Source of the DNA: Pezizomycotina sp. ARF18
Taxonomy: Eukaryota; Ascomycota
Direction of reading: 5' to 3'
DNA: 64,000 bases
Assembly: GCA_002224055.1 (NCBI GenBank)
Contig: AZLU01000015.1
Coordinates: 161,001-225,000, forward strand
Both the position numbers and the translations under genes were made by a program. Under the pieces are notes generated by a model. The model did not search any database. It was not told the DNA's origin and was given only the letters and a program-made list of their open reading frames with translations. Below are positions 23,568-35,771 of the stretch, one piece after another (the first letter of the stretch is position 1; each line of letters starts with the position of its first letter).

Positions 23568-26500
23568 ATGTTACCAAACCAACCGAAGAAAAAGCACTCG
23601 AAGCACAGCTTGGGAAGCACCGACGGCGACCGCAGACGCAGCAGCAACAACAACAGCAAACAGCCACTTCCAACCCTCCCGTTCCTCCCTTCTTAATATC
23701 GATGAGGACACCCTCCGCAACCCCTCCAAGAAGCGCAAGAAGTCCTCCTCGCGGCGTGAGAGCGTCGAAGCAGTCCTCGGAAAACCCCTACCGGGGGGAA
23801 AGAAGGACCAGCAGAAGAGATCGACGAGATCGAAGTCCTCAAGCAAAGGAAACGTGCGCGGGAACACAAAGAGGAGAGAAAGGAGAGGAAGAGGCGGAAA
23901 AAGAAGCAGACGAGAGGAGGAGGACAGATGAGCTCGTTAGGGCTAAAGAGGGAAGAAAAAGAGCGGTTATCGTGCAGGATGTACGGTCGAGTTCGTATGT
24001 TGTTGGCTCGGATATCATAGGGCAGGGGTGGAACGGCCTGGGCAATGATGGAGGTGGCAAGGAGTCGGCTGATGAGGAGATGCTTGATGATGACGGGACG
24101 GAGAATATGAGTGGTCTTTCTTGTCGGGGCCTTGGTCGATGGAGAAGAAACGCACATCCGAGGTTCCTGCCCAGCAAACAACCAGGGGCGAGGACGCAGC
24201 AGCTAAGGATCCAGGTGACAGCTCCGACGCCACAATGACTACCACGACGCTTCGGAGCATCTTGAAGCTCCAACGCCGAGCGAAGAGCAGGAGGACGTTT
24301 CAATGGTCGATTCCCCGCCGCAGCCTGTATACAAGAACTTGGTGGACCTTACAATGGTATCTAACGGGTACGCAACCTTCACCGGATAAGTCCTCATTAT
24401 CACCCGAGAAGGACGATTATACACCAATGCTATCGCAACTAGGAGAAGCGGTACCCTCGAGTTCGACGAACGGCAGCTCCGCAACTAGGAAGAACAAGCA
24501 ATCTAGCACCACGGCTCGCTCCTCATCCGCTCGGCTCCGTCGTCCTTTGCGGTCCGTGCCCGCGCACGTAAATCCACGGCGGCTCACCTATTCCAGGAGC
24601 AAGATGAGGATGACGAAGGTGATCCGTCATCGTCAACGCTCGGATTATTCATGGACCCTACGCCGAAAACTCGCGCGTGCCGTCGTCCAGTGGCGGTCCT
24701 TCGTCGCAGATTTCCGAATCCGAGAAACGCCGACGACGTACCGAGATTGCATTACAACTCCTGGAGCACAGACAATCGTTACCGATCTGGGAGTACGCCG
24801 ACGAGATCCGCTCGAAGCTGCGGGACTCGAACACGCTCGTGCTCGTCGGCGAGACCGGTTCCGGTAAATCTACGCAGATCGGACAGTTCCTGCTCCGCGA
24901 GCGTGGTTCGCCAGGCGGCACGTCACGCTCCCCGAGGGTTTAGTGAAGGATAAGCGCGGATTGAAGCGTAAAGTGGGCGGCTGCATCGCCATAACGCAAC
25001 CAGGCGCGTCGCCGCGACGAATCTGGCGAAGAGGGTGGCGCAGGAGATGGGTACGGAGCTCGGCGATACGGTCGGTACAGCATCCGCTTCGACAGCAATT
25101 TCACGTTCGACACGAAGATTAAATACGTTACGGACGGTATGCTCTTAAAGGAGATCCTGCGCGATCCGCTGCTGCTCCGGTACTCTGCTGTTGTTGTGGA
25201 CGAAGCGCACGAGCGTAGTCTGAATACGGATCTTGGTATGGGGTTTCTAACGCAAATGGTTAAAAGAGGCGGACGCGGGGATACCGCTTAAGATCGTCGT
25301 GATGAGCGCCACGCTGACGAGAAGCGGATGTCGGAGTACATCGGCGCGAATCCTCTACCTGAAGGCGTTACCTCTGCGCCTGCTCCGTCTGTAAAATCCC
25401 CGGAAGTTGTACCCTGTCAGCACGCTCTCCACCGCAGATCCCATAGACGACTATAACGCAGCATCAGTCGAGACGATCTTGGAGATCAATAAGAAGGACC
25501 GCTTCTGGAGATGTACTCGTTTTCCTTCCGGGACAGGACGACATCGAAAGCGTCGGCCGAGTACCTAGAGGAGCACCTCGAAGACCACGAAAAGCAGGCC
25601 ACCCAAAGTTGATGATCCGCAGGCTGTACGCGGCGCTGGGCAATCGGAACAGAACGGCGTATTTAATAAGACACCGGACGGTCACAGGAAGATTATCCTT
25701 GCGACCAACATCGCCGAGACCAGCGTCACCGTTACGGGCGTCAGGCACGTCATCGACAGCGGGTACTGCAAGATGAAGAAGTATAGGTCCGAGCTTGGTA
25801 CGAAACCACCTTCCTCTACACCTTCAAATTCTAACTGCATATCATTCGTTCTGCTAACATGATTCTATCACAGGCATCGACTCCTCCTCACCGTCCCCAT
25901 ATCAAAGGCCTCCGCCATCCAACGCAAAGGCCGCGCGGCCGCGAAGGTCCAGGAAATGCTACCGACTATACACCGACTCCTCATTCTACAAATTAAAACC
26001 AAAAACCGATCCGGAGATACTAAACTGCGACATCGCATCTGCCATACTAACGCTCAAAGCGCGCGACGTAGAAGACATTTTTAATTTCCCGCTGATGGAT
26101 AACCACCGAGGGAATCTATTAGTCGCGGTTTATTGCAGCTGCACAACCTCGGCGCGCTGGACGATACGGGTAGTATTACGGAGATCGGAAGGAGGATGGC
26201 GGAGTTTCCGTTACCGCCGACGGACGCTAGGATTTTACTGGGTGCTGCTGAACCGAGCTACGGTGTAGTTTTGGAGGTTATAGACATACTCGCATGCCTG
26301 AGCGTCGATAACATATTCCGCCAATCCCACAAAACAATAACAACCGTAAAAAAACCCGTACAGCAGCAAAAAGACGACGACGAATCCGAATCCGAAAACA
26401 ACAACAGCTTCGCGGAAAGAGTCACAACCTCCGCCGCTCCTTCGTACGCCAGGAAGGCGATCACCTAACATACCTAACCCTCCTCCGCAAATTCTCCTCA

Positions 26501-27187
26501 CTCCCATCAAACGCCCGCAAGCAATTCTGCACGAGCGCTGCCTCAACGCCTCTTCATTGCATAAAGCCCTCGATACCCGCCGCCAACTCCGCACTTTGTG
26601 TAAATTACAAAAGCTACTAACCGAACCAACCACCAACCCGTACGAATCCAACACGACGGAAGTAAACTACCACCCCTCCACCACCACTTCCGAAAAAATA
26701 CTACGTGTTTTTGTAAATGCTATGTGGACGAATACAGCGCAACGAGGACTCGACGGGAGTTCCATATGGTTGATCGGAAGTTGGAGATTGCGGTGCACCC
26801 TAGCAGTACATTGAAAGATGTTACGAACGAGAGAAAGAGAGGAGGAAGGGTGGAAAGGAGAGGAAAGTAGAGGATGAAAGGGCGGGTCAGGCGATTTTAT
26901 TTCAGGAGGTGGTGTGGACTACTAAGGCGTTCGCAAGGTGTGTTAGTAGAGTTAATCCGAGGTGGATACACGATGCTGGCGTTATGGAGGGGTTTGATGG
27001 GAGGGGGAGGAGAGGTGAAGGGGAGATATGGAGAGAGGAAGGGGGAGAGAAAGGGGAGGGGGGGGTTAGTTATACTTGCTTTTTTTTTTTTTTTAGTTTT
27101 AGTGAGAATGAAGGATACGCTTGTATATTGCATGTTATTAAAAACGGGGTTTTAGGAATCAGAAGAGAAAACCAAGCATTCTTATAG
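23568..27187 (+). CDS. dhr2: DEAH-box RNA helicase, Dhr2-like
   Basis: ATP-dependent RNA helicase of the DEAH family, most like fungal Dhr2 (nucleolar, 18S rRNA/small-subunit assembly). It has a basic Lys/Ser-rich N-terminus ([20 protein letters not shown]), then [13 protein letters not shown] and motif [13 protein letters not shown] near 24837, GGCIAITQP and [34 protein letters not shown], motif [16 protein letters not shown] near 25190, motif [21 protein letters not shown], motif [27 protein letters not shown], an intron about 25801-25874 (GTACGA ... CACAG), [13 protein letters not shown] (motif VI), the HA2 region ([14 protein letters not shown]) and an OB-fold end with [15 protein letters not shown] and [16 protein letters not shown]. 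About ten single-base breaks occur, each inside a conserved block. The order of motifs is complete, so the gene is probably functional. Dhr2 rather than another DEAH paralogue is a judgement. The C-terminal stop is uncertain. Confidence 0.85.
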
Positions 27188-27850
27188 TCATTTTGCATTC
27201 CGTTTTCGCTTTTTTTTTTTTTTTCTTCAATCTTCGCGTTCATGATTAGAAAGCGAAGAGCACTTTTTTCCGGAGTTTTGTTACCTTTTTTTCATTTGCA
27301 TTAGCTATATATATATATATATATATATCCTTTAAAAAATGGCATGCTTAGTAAAACTATATCACTTGAATAGGTACGGGAAGATAACTAGACTACTGCT
27401 AGGTTTAATTTGTTGATTAGTTTTTCAATCGTGTTCTGATTTCGCGGCCTGGGCTTGAGTTCTCGCCGTGAAGTTTTTTTTAGTTCTTCTATCTATAGAT
27501 AACATTTTTTTTTCTTTAATACAAAGGTCGTTTCCGTTCTCCTGCAATGACAATGATGAACGCTTCTGGATATATATATATATTAATCGGTGATATGGGA
27601 ACGTTGACATCCCCATCAGAAAAGAATATAGCAATAGTAGATACGAAAGGAAAGAATTTCAACCACAGCATACCATATATATGTCGTGGTCGTAAAATGC
27701 TAAACGTATCAAATTTATATAGCCACATATATCAAGAAATAGGTACGCCATAATGCCCTTTATTTCATAACAGCAGTCCCAGAAAGGTCCACATTTTTCT
27801 AAAGCAGACGAAGCACACACTACTCCCCGAGTTTCTCCTTCATTACATCC
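27188..27850. other. gene-free spacer
   Basis: Holds a T run near 27211-27224 and (TA)n at 27306-27328. Short overlapping open frames on both strands are not supported. Confidence 0.4.
27306..27328. repeat. (TA)n microsatellite
   Basis: About eleven TA units in the spacer downstream of the DEAH helicase gene. Confidence 0.85.
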
Positions 27851-30244
27851 CTATGGTACTCCCGTTCCTGTCCTCCCCTCTTCGGCTTCTTCATCCAAAC
27901 TCCACAACGCCACCACTCTCAACGTCCCCCCTAACCCTCTAACCCTCTTCTGTCCGGGTACTCCGACGCCCATACTACCCAACATCATCAATATCGGCCT
28001 CGCCAACAAGAAAGCCAGTACGGCTGCGAAAACGCATAGTGCGACCGCGTACATCATTATAAAACTCTTCGACGGTCCTACCACCCCATGCTTGTGCGGA
28101 TGAGGGGGGAGGAGGTGCTTTGTTTCTTTATTACCGCCGAAGTTGTTGTGGAGTGTCTCTTCGAGGGATGATATAATTGGTATTATTCTGTGTTGAGGGG
28201 CTTTGATGTGGCGGCAGAGATTTTGTGCTTTGGAGGGGGAGAGTGGTTCGGAGGAAGAGTCGGAGGAGGGGGAGTTGGTGGTGGGGAGGAATGGCTCGAC
28301 CATTGATGCGCAGAGGGCTGCTGCGAGGTCCATGAAGGGGGAGCGGGAGGGTTTATGGGGAGGAGGAAGATGTTTGGATCTGTTTTTGTTATAAACGTTG
28401 GTTAGAAATGCTGGTTCGTAAAGATTGGTGGTTGAGTGGGGATAGTGTTTGAAAAAATCTCTCATTTTTTTTTTTTTTTTTTTTGTAAAATCAGACAGCA
28501 GTTGGATCAAGTATATATCCACACGAGTTATTCAGAACAGGTCTGTGATATGTGTAACTTTGTTTCCTCATCATATAGAAAAAAAAACGGAGAGAGCATA
28601 TCGGGTCTTTCAAAGCTTGATAGACATATATGATATTGTGAAAGCATAAATGAATGGACTTTTGGTAGATGTTTTGACTTACCCTCAGCTCTCAACGCCT
28701 CCACCGCCTCCTTCGTAGCTCTAAACAGAGCCTTCTAGCTTCCCTCGTTGTATGGTCATCTGGGATAATGCTATCCGCAAGCCTAGGACCGTGATCCGGA
28801 TCCCTCGCGACGACCATAATCGCCGCGTTCGGTCTCGCGTTCTTCCGCATCTTCGCGAGAAAAACCATAAGCGTCCGCTCGTACACGTTCTCATCGACCG
28901 TGGTCCGCGTCAGCAGGTCTCTAACGCCGAGGTCGACGACGACGTACGACGGCGCGACGGATTTAACCCACGGAAACCGCCCGTGAACGGCCACTGCTGC
29001 TGCAGCGACTGCCGCCACGCCGACGTCCCCGCGGACAATTTCTCCGCGGTGACGTCGGGAGGTATAGGTTCCTCGTTGAAGTACTGCTCCGCTAGCCCGG
29101 CATCGGATTCGCAGGATTACACTTCGAAACCAAACACGTCGCAGTAGATACATGCGTGTGCCGAAAACCCAGCGCTTCCGCGACGCGGTGCTGCACGGAG
29201 TTCAGCAGCGACGCGCCGTTCTTGATCTCGTGCTTCATCCCGCCGGTAACGAATGTTTCCTCTCCCTTAACAGGTGTCTGGCGGAAGATTTCTCCTCGAC
29301 CAACCCAGCAGGCCGCGTGAGTTTCCGCGTCGACGCCTTCGCCGACGAACTCAACGTAGGTACGCTCGTCCTGCTTTTCCGCCCAGGACATCCCCTGGTG
29401 GATGAGGGTGTTGGTGACGAGCAGGCCCTCGAAGGAGAACGGGGTCTCGGGTACGCTCATGATCCTCACCGTATGAGGCTTGAGGGTCCTTTTCGACGCC
29501 AGTTCGGGGCCGGACTCATCACCTTCACTACTTTCCTCACTAGAGTCCTTGGGCATCGTAATAGCCACGAACATGGTCTCGTACTTTGGCTCCGACGACT
29601 CGAACGGCGGGAGGGTGTAGAGCTTATCCTTCCCGCCGTCGACGGAGACGTAGAATGCATACTTGTAGACGAAACCTTTTGGTCGGGGTTTAAGCTTGAT
29701 GATGCACTTGTCACCGTAGACCAGGCTGGTAACGTAAGTGCCCGGCCACGCCGAGGCGCTGTAGACCTGTCTGTTCCTGTGCCATCTTCCTGTGAACTAA
29801 ATCACCGTAAAGAAGAAGCAGGTAGTATAAAGGTGTTAGAGAGAGTGGGGAAGATTGATTGTAGAGTTGAATTTTTTTTTTTTTTTTTCCAATTGGTTGA
29901 AGGTGAAGAATGAAGGAAAAGAATTGTGTGAAGGGAAGAGAAAATTTTTCGCCCTTTTTAAATCAGGGTTTTTGTTCCTTGCGCACAAAAAAAAAAAAAA
30001 AAAAAAAATTAAATAGATAAATAAAATAAAATTTACTAGCAGTATAAAAAAATAATACGCACGCTAAATAAGCCGGGGTGTGTTATCGGCGTCGTCAAGA
30101 GCTCCGAGTACGGGATGTACTTTGATCGAACTGCACCGACTTCCACCCGCCGTCCTGCGCCGAAGAAGACCATAATAAAAGCGATAACGTGATCGAGAGG
30201 GTTTGGAAGATAGTAACGTTTATCCTGGCGCCAGAGAAAATCAT
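27851..30244 (-). CDS. secreted/membrane-anchored SGNH (CE2-like) esterase
   Basis: Exon 1 starts at 30244 with a leader (MIFSGARI, then a hydrophobic segment ending LLLWSSSAQD). LLTTPITHPGLFS follows before a donor near 30066. Exon 2 from about 29806 begins GRWHRNRQVYSASAWPG, the 'GRW...SWPG' entry of the beta-sandwich found in CE2-type esterases, then PETPFSFEGLLVT, YVEFVGEGVDAET (block I position), CDVFGFEV, LAEQYFNEEPI, SYVVVDLGVRDLLTRT (G-x-N/D block), ALFRATKEAVEALRAEG and a GTAAGT donor at about 28680. A probable last exon (28379-27851) carries DLAAALCASMVEPFLP and a single TM segment (MMYAVALCVFAAVLAFLLA). At least three base losses occur. Block I reads GEGVD rather than GDS, so catalytic competence is uncertain. 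Joining the TM exon is inference; it could be a separate gene. Confidence 0.6.
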
Positions 30245-32249
30245 GGCGGAAGGGAGGAGATGTCTTTTGTTGCTAGCTGTCCGTTCAATTCGGTTGTTTT
30301 TTCTGTCCCTCGCAAATTCCCAGGTACGATTTAAATTCGAGGCGGAAGAAACCGTCGCGTTCAATTGATCAAAGTAAAACGCAGAACCCAGAAATAAAGG
30401 AGATTCGTAAAGTATCAAAGAGCGTTCGAAGACGAAGAAATTTGAAGATCCGAAGAAAGTCTCGTGTGCAGACGTCCGTCCTAAAGTATTCCAGTAGAAT
30501 TCCCAATCTTTCCAAATCCCTTTTTCCCGCCCCTGTCGTGTGCGCCCCGAGAAAAAAAAGCTCTAAATCGCAAAAACCTATATACGAATGTAACCGTCCA
30601 AAGTTCCAAACACGAGGGGCAAAACAGAAAGGAAAAAAAAAAATCCCTCCGGAGCTTGTAGTACGTTAACGTGCAGCTGTCCGGCGACGAGGAGGAGTGG
30701 CCGAAGAGATGTCAGGGGATTGTGGGATTGTTGTTTAAAATAGTTCGGAGAGTCGTTAGAGAGTGCGTCGGCTGAGAATTGAAAGGGAGAAGAGAGCTGT
30801 GCTCGTGGGAAAGGGACGGTTACAAGTAACGCAATTTGAATAAGAGAAAGAATGAGAGGAAATGAGGCCCTTAAAAACGGACAATTAACACTGTTCAGAC
30901 CCTTGCTTTAACGCTACCCCGCCAAAACGCCCCTTGGGTCGTCGTGGAAGATTGAAGATCGAAAGGGAGGGTAAGAAGGACAGTAGGGAAAGGGCGGTGA
31001 GTTTTGGCTGGTTTTAACTTTTTAAGGAGCGAGTGAAACGAAATCCGCGGATCTCTAAAATGACAAAATGAAAAAAGTTCCTGTAGGCCCCCAGCCTTTG
31101 GAGCCAGAAAATCTTCAAGACATTTGACAACAACGACATGAACAAAGAAGAAGAAGAAGAAGAAGAAGAAGAAGAAAAAAACAAATGATAAAAAAATCGA
31201 ATTTGAATTCTAATTTCAAAATCTAACAAAATGATAGTAGTATTATTATTATTCAATAGAAACCCCCTCATCACGAGAAATGTGGGACCTGCTATTCTAA
31301 TATATAGATAGATCGATAGATCTTTAGAAATACAAAATTACAAAGAAGGATCTTTACTCCAATTCTTAGCATGCCATTCCACTATTCCACTATCATTCCT
31401 GTTACCATTCAATTTCCTCCCTTGGGCTACGGTCTTCTCAAAGACATTCTAGGAGTATTCAATTGGCCGGGCCGCTTTCCAAGTTGCCGTATACACAAGG
31501 GGGAAGGAACTATTTATTTATCTAAACGCCTCCTCAATACTTCCACCTCACGATAATCACCCGAAAAACGGGCAGGAAGAAGTAAACCACACTCACCCAA
31601 CGCGATATCGCAAGCAGGCATTACGGTCTGGCGGGTGGCAGTAGGTCACAAGGATTTTTGATAGCTGCTTTAATCGTTAATTGATAGGCGAAGGTCAATC
31701 GGTTGCGTTTCCCCTTCTTACATCGTTTTACGCCTTCCGGAATTTGGGATCACGAAACAGATGTTTTTTTTTATATCATACTATATTGATTGGCGTCGCT
31801 TATATAAAAAAAAATGTAGAATGGCGAGAGAAAGTTAACAATAGTCGCTTTTATACTATTGAAAGAATAATCGCTTCATCACTGGCAATTGCAATCAAAT
31901 ATAGCATACGATAGATAGATTTTGAGTTAAATCCAGATTATCATTATTCTTTGATTATTATTATCAAAAACATTAAAGAGCAACAGCAAAAAAGCAAGCG
32001 AGCGAAATTAACAAAGGGGATCGGAAGTCGCATGTCGAAGAAAAAAAAAAAGTGAAGACAAGAACGCCATCGCCATTTCAAGAACGAGGGTTTCTTCAAA
32101 AGAAAGACGCTATTAAAAAAACTTCGACATATTCCTCCAAACCAAACAACAAACTACAAACCATTAAAAACAAAAAAAAAAAATCAAAAGCAAACCATCA
32201 TGTCATTCTTTATATATATATATAAAAAAAAAGAAAGAAATTACCACCT
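30245..32249. other. gene-free region with (GAA)n
   Basis: Region between the esterase start and the GTPase end. It contains a GAA repeat at about 31145-31176, A runs near 32040-32051 and 32173-32183, and (TA)n near 32213-32223. No open frame shows recognisable protein features. The esterase promoter should lie within 30245-30900. Confidence 0.4.
31145..31176. repeat. (GAA)n microsatellite
   Basis: About ten GAA units followed by an A run, in intergenic DNA. Confidence 0.85.
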
Positions 32250-34806
32250 CTAAACCTCCTCAACATCAACAATCTTACCAACCATAGCCTCCCCAACCCC
32301 GACGCCATATTATCCTCATGTCCCTAACCCTAAAATCCGTAACCAGCACCGTGACACCCCGCTCGATCCACTCCAGACTCTGCGTGAACAAGAACCAGTA
32401 CCTTATCTTCCCGCTCCCTCGTTTACTTCGTCTTCCTCATCGTCGAAACCAAACAGTCCGCCATCTCCGTGCGCAGGTCGCGGAGTATCAACGACCTCGA
32501 TGCGGTCGACTTTCCCCTTCGCGCGCACGCTGCCAAAGTACACGATAACGTCCGCTCCCTTCCCCAACCCTTCCGTTTCTGAAGGTGAGAATTCGGCCGC
32601 GAAACCCGTCGCTATCTTCGGCCAGTACTGATGCTGCATTGCATGATTATTCGGTGACAACGTAGCACCAGTACCCTTCGGGTACCGATTTAACAACACC
32701 AACCCCTTTCTTATCGCAGACGTAGTCAGCGGTAGCAGAGCGGGACTGGACGTTCGCAAGGGTATGTCGCCAGCGAAAGAGACAGATTTCTGTATAGGCT
32801 GCGCCTTCGATAACTCCGGCGAAGCAGGGGAAGCGGGTACTAGCAGCGTCATGCTCGCCGTACGCTGCGTGACATCGTCGACGTCCGGAGTGTCCCTCTC
32901 CACGCTACGCCGACGGTTCCGGCTTCTCCGGCGTTAAGAACGCCAACGGGAGCACGGCACTTCCGGGCGCTAACAACGCGGACCACCTTCCACTCGCCCA
33001 CGGCTCCGTCGTCGTCGTTATCGGACGTAGAAGAGGTAGACACGTGACCATGACTATTCCTCCTTAGAAACTTCCTGCTACCCTGTCCGTCATCCGATGA
33101 CGGGGTCGTGGAATGTCCGCTCCACTTGCCGGGCTCGTGAAGCTGCTCGTCGGCGTAGACCAGTTATTCATCTTCGGGAATGGTCCCACGAGTAACTCAT
33201 CGCCGATCGTAACGTGTCCGTACCGCACGTGTCCCGAAACGACAAAGTCCACTCCCGGGGAAGTAGTAGAGCATTCGAACTTGTCCTCGATGTGGAACAG
33301 CGTTTGTATATTGTTATCTTCCGAGGTAGATTGCGGAGGATCCGGGATCGGCAGCGTACGCAGCGTAGCCAGCAGGCTCGGTATTCCTTTGCCATTTAAA
33401 GCGCTCACGATCAATACGGGAACGGTAGTGCCGCGCATTACTTCGCTCCTGTGCTTCTCCTCGAAGAATGCTGCGCCACTCGCGGGTCGGCTTCGTCCAC
33501 GCGCTTAGGCTGCTTTCCGAAAGAGCGAATTGTGGCGAAGAGAGATTTATACAGCTCCAAGAAGGCGGACTTCTCTCCGGCGTCCAGCTTTGTGATTATC
33601 ACCAGGGTAGGGATTTCGAGCTTCAGGCACAGATTTAGGTAGTTGAACGCCGCCGTAGCCGTGCCCCGGTCCGCAGAGAGGGTATTGCTGGGGAGCAGGA
33701 CGCAGGCGTAGTGCGGCGCCCACCCCATAAGCACCCTGATCGCGGTACGCCTGTACCTGAATCTCCCTGCGGAGTCCATCAAGAGTACGGTACGAGAGTG
33801 GTCCGTAGCAGCTTCGTCCGCAGAGGTAGGATTTGCGCCGAAAGCTGCGACGGCGGCGTGGATGTCCATCCAGCTGCTAACGTTACCGGAGCAGTAGTTT
33901 ACTACGTCACCGGCGCGGTTGAAACCGAGCAGTTCGCTGGCGATACTGGAGGTGACGCCGGTTTGCAATTCGTGCAGGTGCTTGAATATGCTGTGGCGTA
34001 CGGCTCCGAGCCCATTATCAAGCTTCTCGGTGGTCAAAGTTCCGATAAGGGTCGATTTCCCAGCTCCAGTAGGACCGAACAGCGCAACGCGAAGCTGCGG
34101 CGGCGTTACGGCGACTGGGTGCGATGCAAGAACCGAGTTACTCAAGGTCTGCGTGGCAAGCGGAGAACCGCCACGTTTCTGGAACTGGCAAGGGGTGATG
34201 TGAGCTTCGGCCACAAGCAATGGTATTTCTTTCCCCTCGTCGTCAATCTTTTGCCCGACGGTAATCCTGCGCACGACTTCCGCTTTGCAGCCGAGCGCGC
34301 CAGCCATTTTACCCAGCGACTTGAGACTCTGCTCGAGCTCCCATTCGGGAAGTCCCACGAGCCGTCCATCGTCCGCCACCCCAATCTCGTAAAAGCAACC
34401 CTGGGTATCCTGCAGCAGCGCAGCATAGTAGCTCTTATCCACGACGCCGTTCTTCCGTCGCCGTCTCGTTCTCTTCTTCAAACGCGGAAATCGGCGGCGG
34501 AGGCGGCGCGGAAGCGGTATTGTGCGACTCGCAGCTCTGCTGCATGCGCCACAGCATCTGAGTCGTCAAGTGCTGCAAGCGAGCAGGGGTAGGGTTGACG
34601 ATGGAAAGCTTGTACTCGACGGGTCCGACCTGCGGCTCGCTCTCGAGGGATTTAACCCCAGGGGCGAGGGAGACTTCGTTCAGCGGCGTGGTCGTGCGGA
34701 GGCGCCTGGGTTCGGGGAGGCCAGGGCCGAGTTCCACGGCGACGACGGCGGAGACGGAGACGGTTGAAGGTGAATAGGCTGGACATGTCGTGTTCGAGGC
34801 CTGCAT
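32250..34806 (-). CDS. GTPBP1/2-type translational GTPase
   Basis: Homologue of animal GTPBP1/GTPBP2, EF-Tu-like GTPases involved in ribosome rescue and mRNA turnover. Start is ATG at 34806 (MQASNTTCP). EYKLSIVNPTPARLQHLTTQ and EIGVADDGRLVGL form the N-terminal region. The G domain has motif G1 LFGPTGAGKST, KLDNGLGAVRHSIFKHLHEL and SSIASELLGFN (switch I area), G3 DSAGRFRYRRT and G4 IITKLD. Domain II shows GVDFVVSGHVRYG and IGDELLVGP. Domain III carries RVVSARK, GVLNAGEAG and KGLVLLNRYPKG, ending EAMVGKIVDVEEV at 32250. G1 has Pro-Thr where GTPBP1 usually has Asn-Val, and G3 is DSAG rather than DLAGH, so the His of switch II is replaced. A long acidic/Ser insert sits in domain III. Frame breaks lie near 34440, 33440, 33160, 32930 and 32300. 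Confidence 0.85.
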
Positions 34807-35771
34807 TTTTTTTCAATTGGGACGCGTGAGCAAGGTCATAATATAGTATTTATAGCTCTTTCATCGAAGTACGATCCATACCTTATTCTTCTTTCCTCTT
34901 CTTAATTTGAGAGTAGTCTAGGAGACCTTTTCTTATAGTGCCTCCGGTAGTAGACCCCCTTTTACGCGTAGCGATTACCCTGGAGCGGGTTGCTCCTCTT
35001 CCTTAGAAAAAAGGGTGTCCTAGATTGCGAACACTAGTGTGACTAAGAACACTGTATTCCTGTATCGGTAAAATCCTCGTAATAATGTCTGCGGCGTTGT
35101 TGTTAATCGTGTCATCTTCAATGGTTTTTTGTCGAATTGACGTAATGTTCCAAAGCTTCGGAACGAAAAAGGTGCTGGTGAAGTGGTGAAAAAGGTTATG
35201 AACGCAAAAAGGTTCCTGATGGAACAAAGGGCAGTGAAAGCTGAGATATGTAGGCCGTTTTCACGAGCTTTTCGCTTTATAGAAGAGTCGACGCCATGCT
35301 GGGCGAAAGTGACAGTTGGTGATAGCTGGTTTCAAAAGGAAAAGTTGTTTGGAACGGGGGAAATGGAATGAGCTGATAGTTAAATATAGCCGAAAGAGTC
35401 AGATAAAGTCATGACGACTCACAGGATTCACAGGGGGTCTGGAGCGTCAATTTCCTATTTAGGTCAGCAGCACGCTGGAGTTGCACGCCTATATCACGAC
35501 GGATTGAAAGACGACTTGCGAGGAAGTAGGTGATACTGTTTCTTCATTTACGGACATTTCTGCACCAAGTTATATTTAGACATTGAAATAAATACCTATG
35601 GCATATAAATCAGATATAGGGTATATTTATATACCTATATATCATATATTAACATTACTTAGTATTCCCGTTTATTTTTATCTTTTTATATGGGCACATG
35701 TCAATCACCTTCTCTGAAAGTTCTGTAATCTCTACCCTTCATTCCTCCTGGCAATAACATGCCACTCTCCT
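34807..35771. other. spacer with possible retroelement relic
   Basis: Upstream of the GTPase gene. It holds a weak retroelement relic (35003-35227, listed separately) and otherwise only short unsupported open frames. The GTPase promoter is expected just above 34806. Confidence 0.4.
35003..35227 (-). mobile_element. possible Ty1/copia RNase H relic
   Basis: An open stretch of 74 codons reads TSIRQKTIEDDTIN followed by NAADIITRILPIQEYSVL and ends RNLGHP. This resembles the very C-terminus of copia-type polyproteins, where an 'IR..VEDGTI' segment is followed by 'ADILTK.LP' and a final LG. No reverse transcriptase, integrase or long terminal repeat is visible nearby, so it would be a short relic. 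The match is by eye. Confidence 0.3.

Noticed and set aside
23839-24484. Long minus-strand open frames opposite the helicase N-terminus
   Set aside because: Arise opposite a basic, GC-rich coding strand; no motif of their own.
29152-29913. 253-codon plus-strand open frame
   Set aside because: Antisense to the SGNH esterase exon 2, whose GRW, SWPG and DLGVRDLL blocks read on the minus strand.
33711-34592. 293-codon plus-strand open frame
   Set aside because: Antisense shadow of the GTPBP-type GTPase, whose G motifs are on the minus strand.
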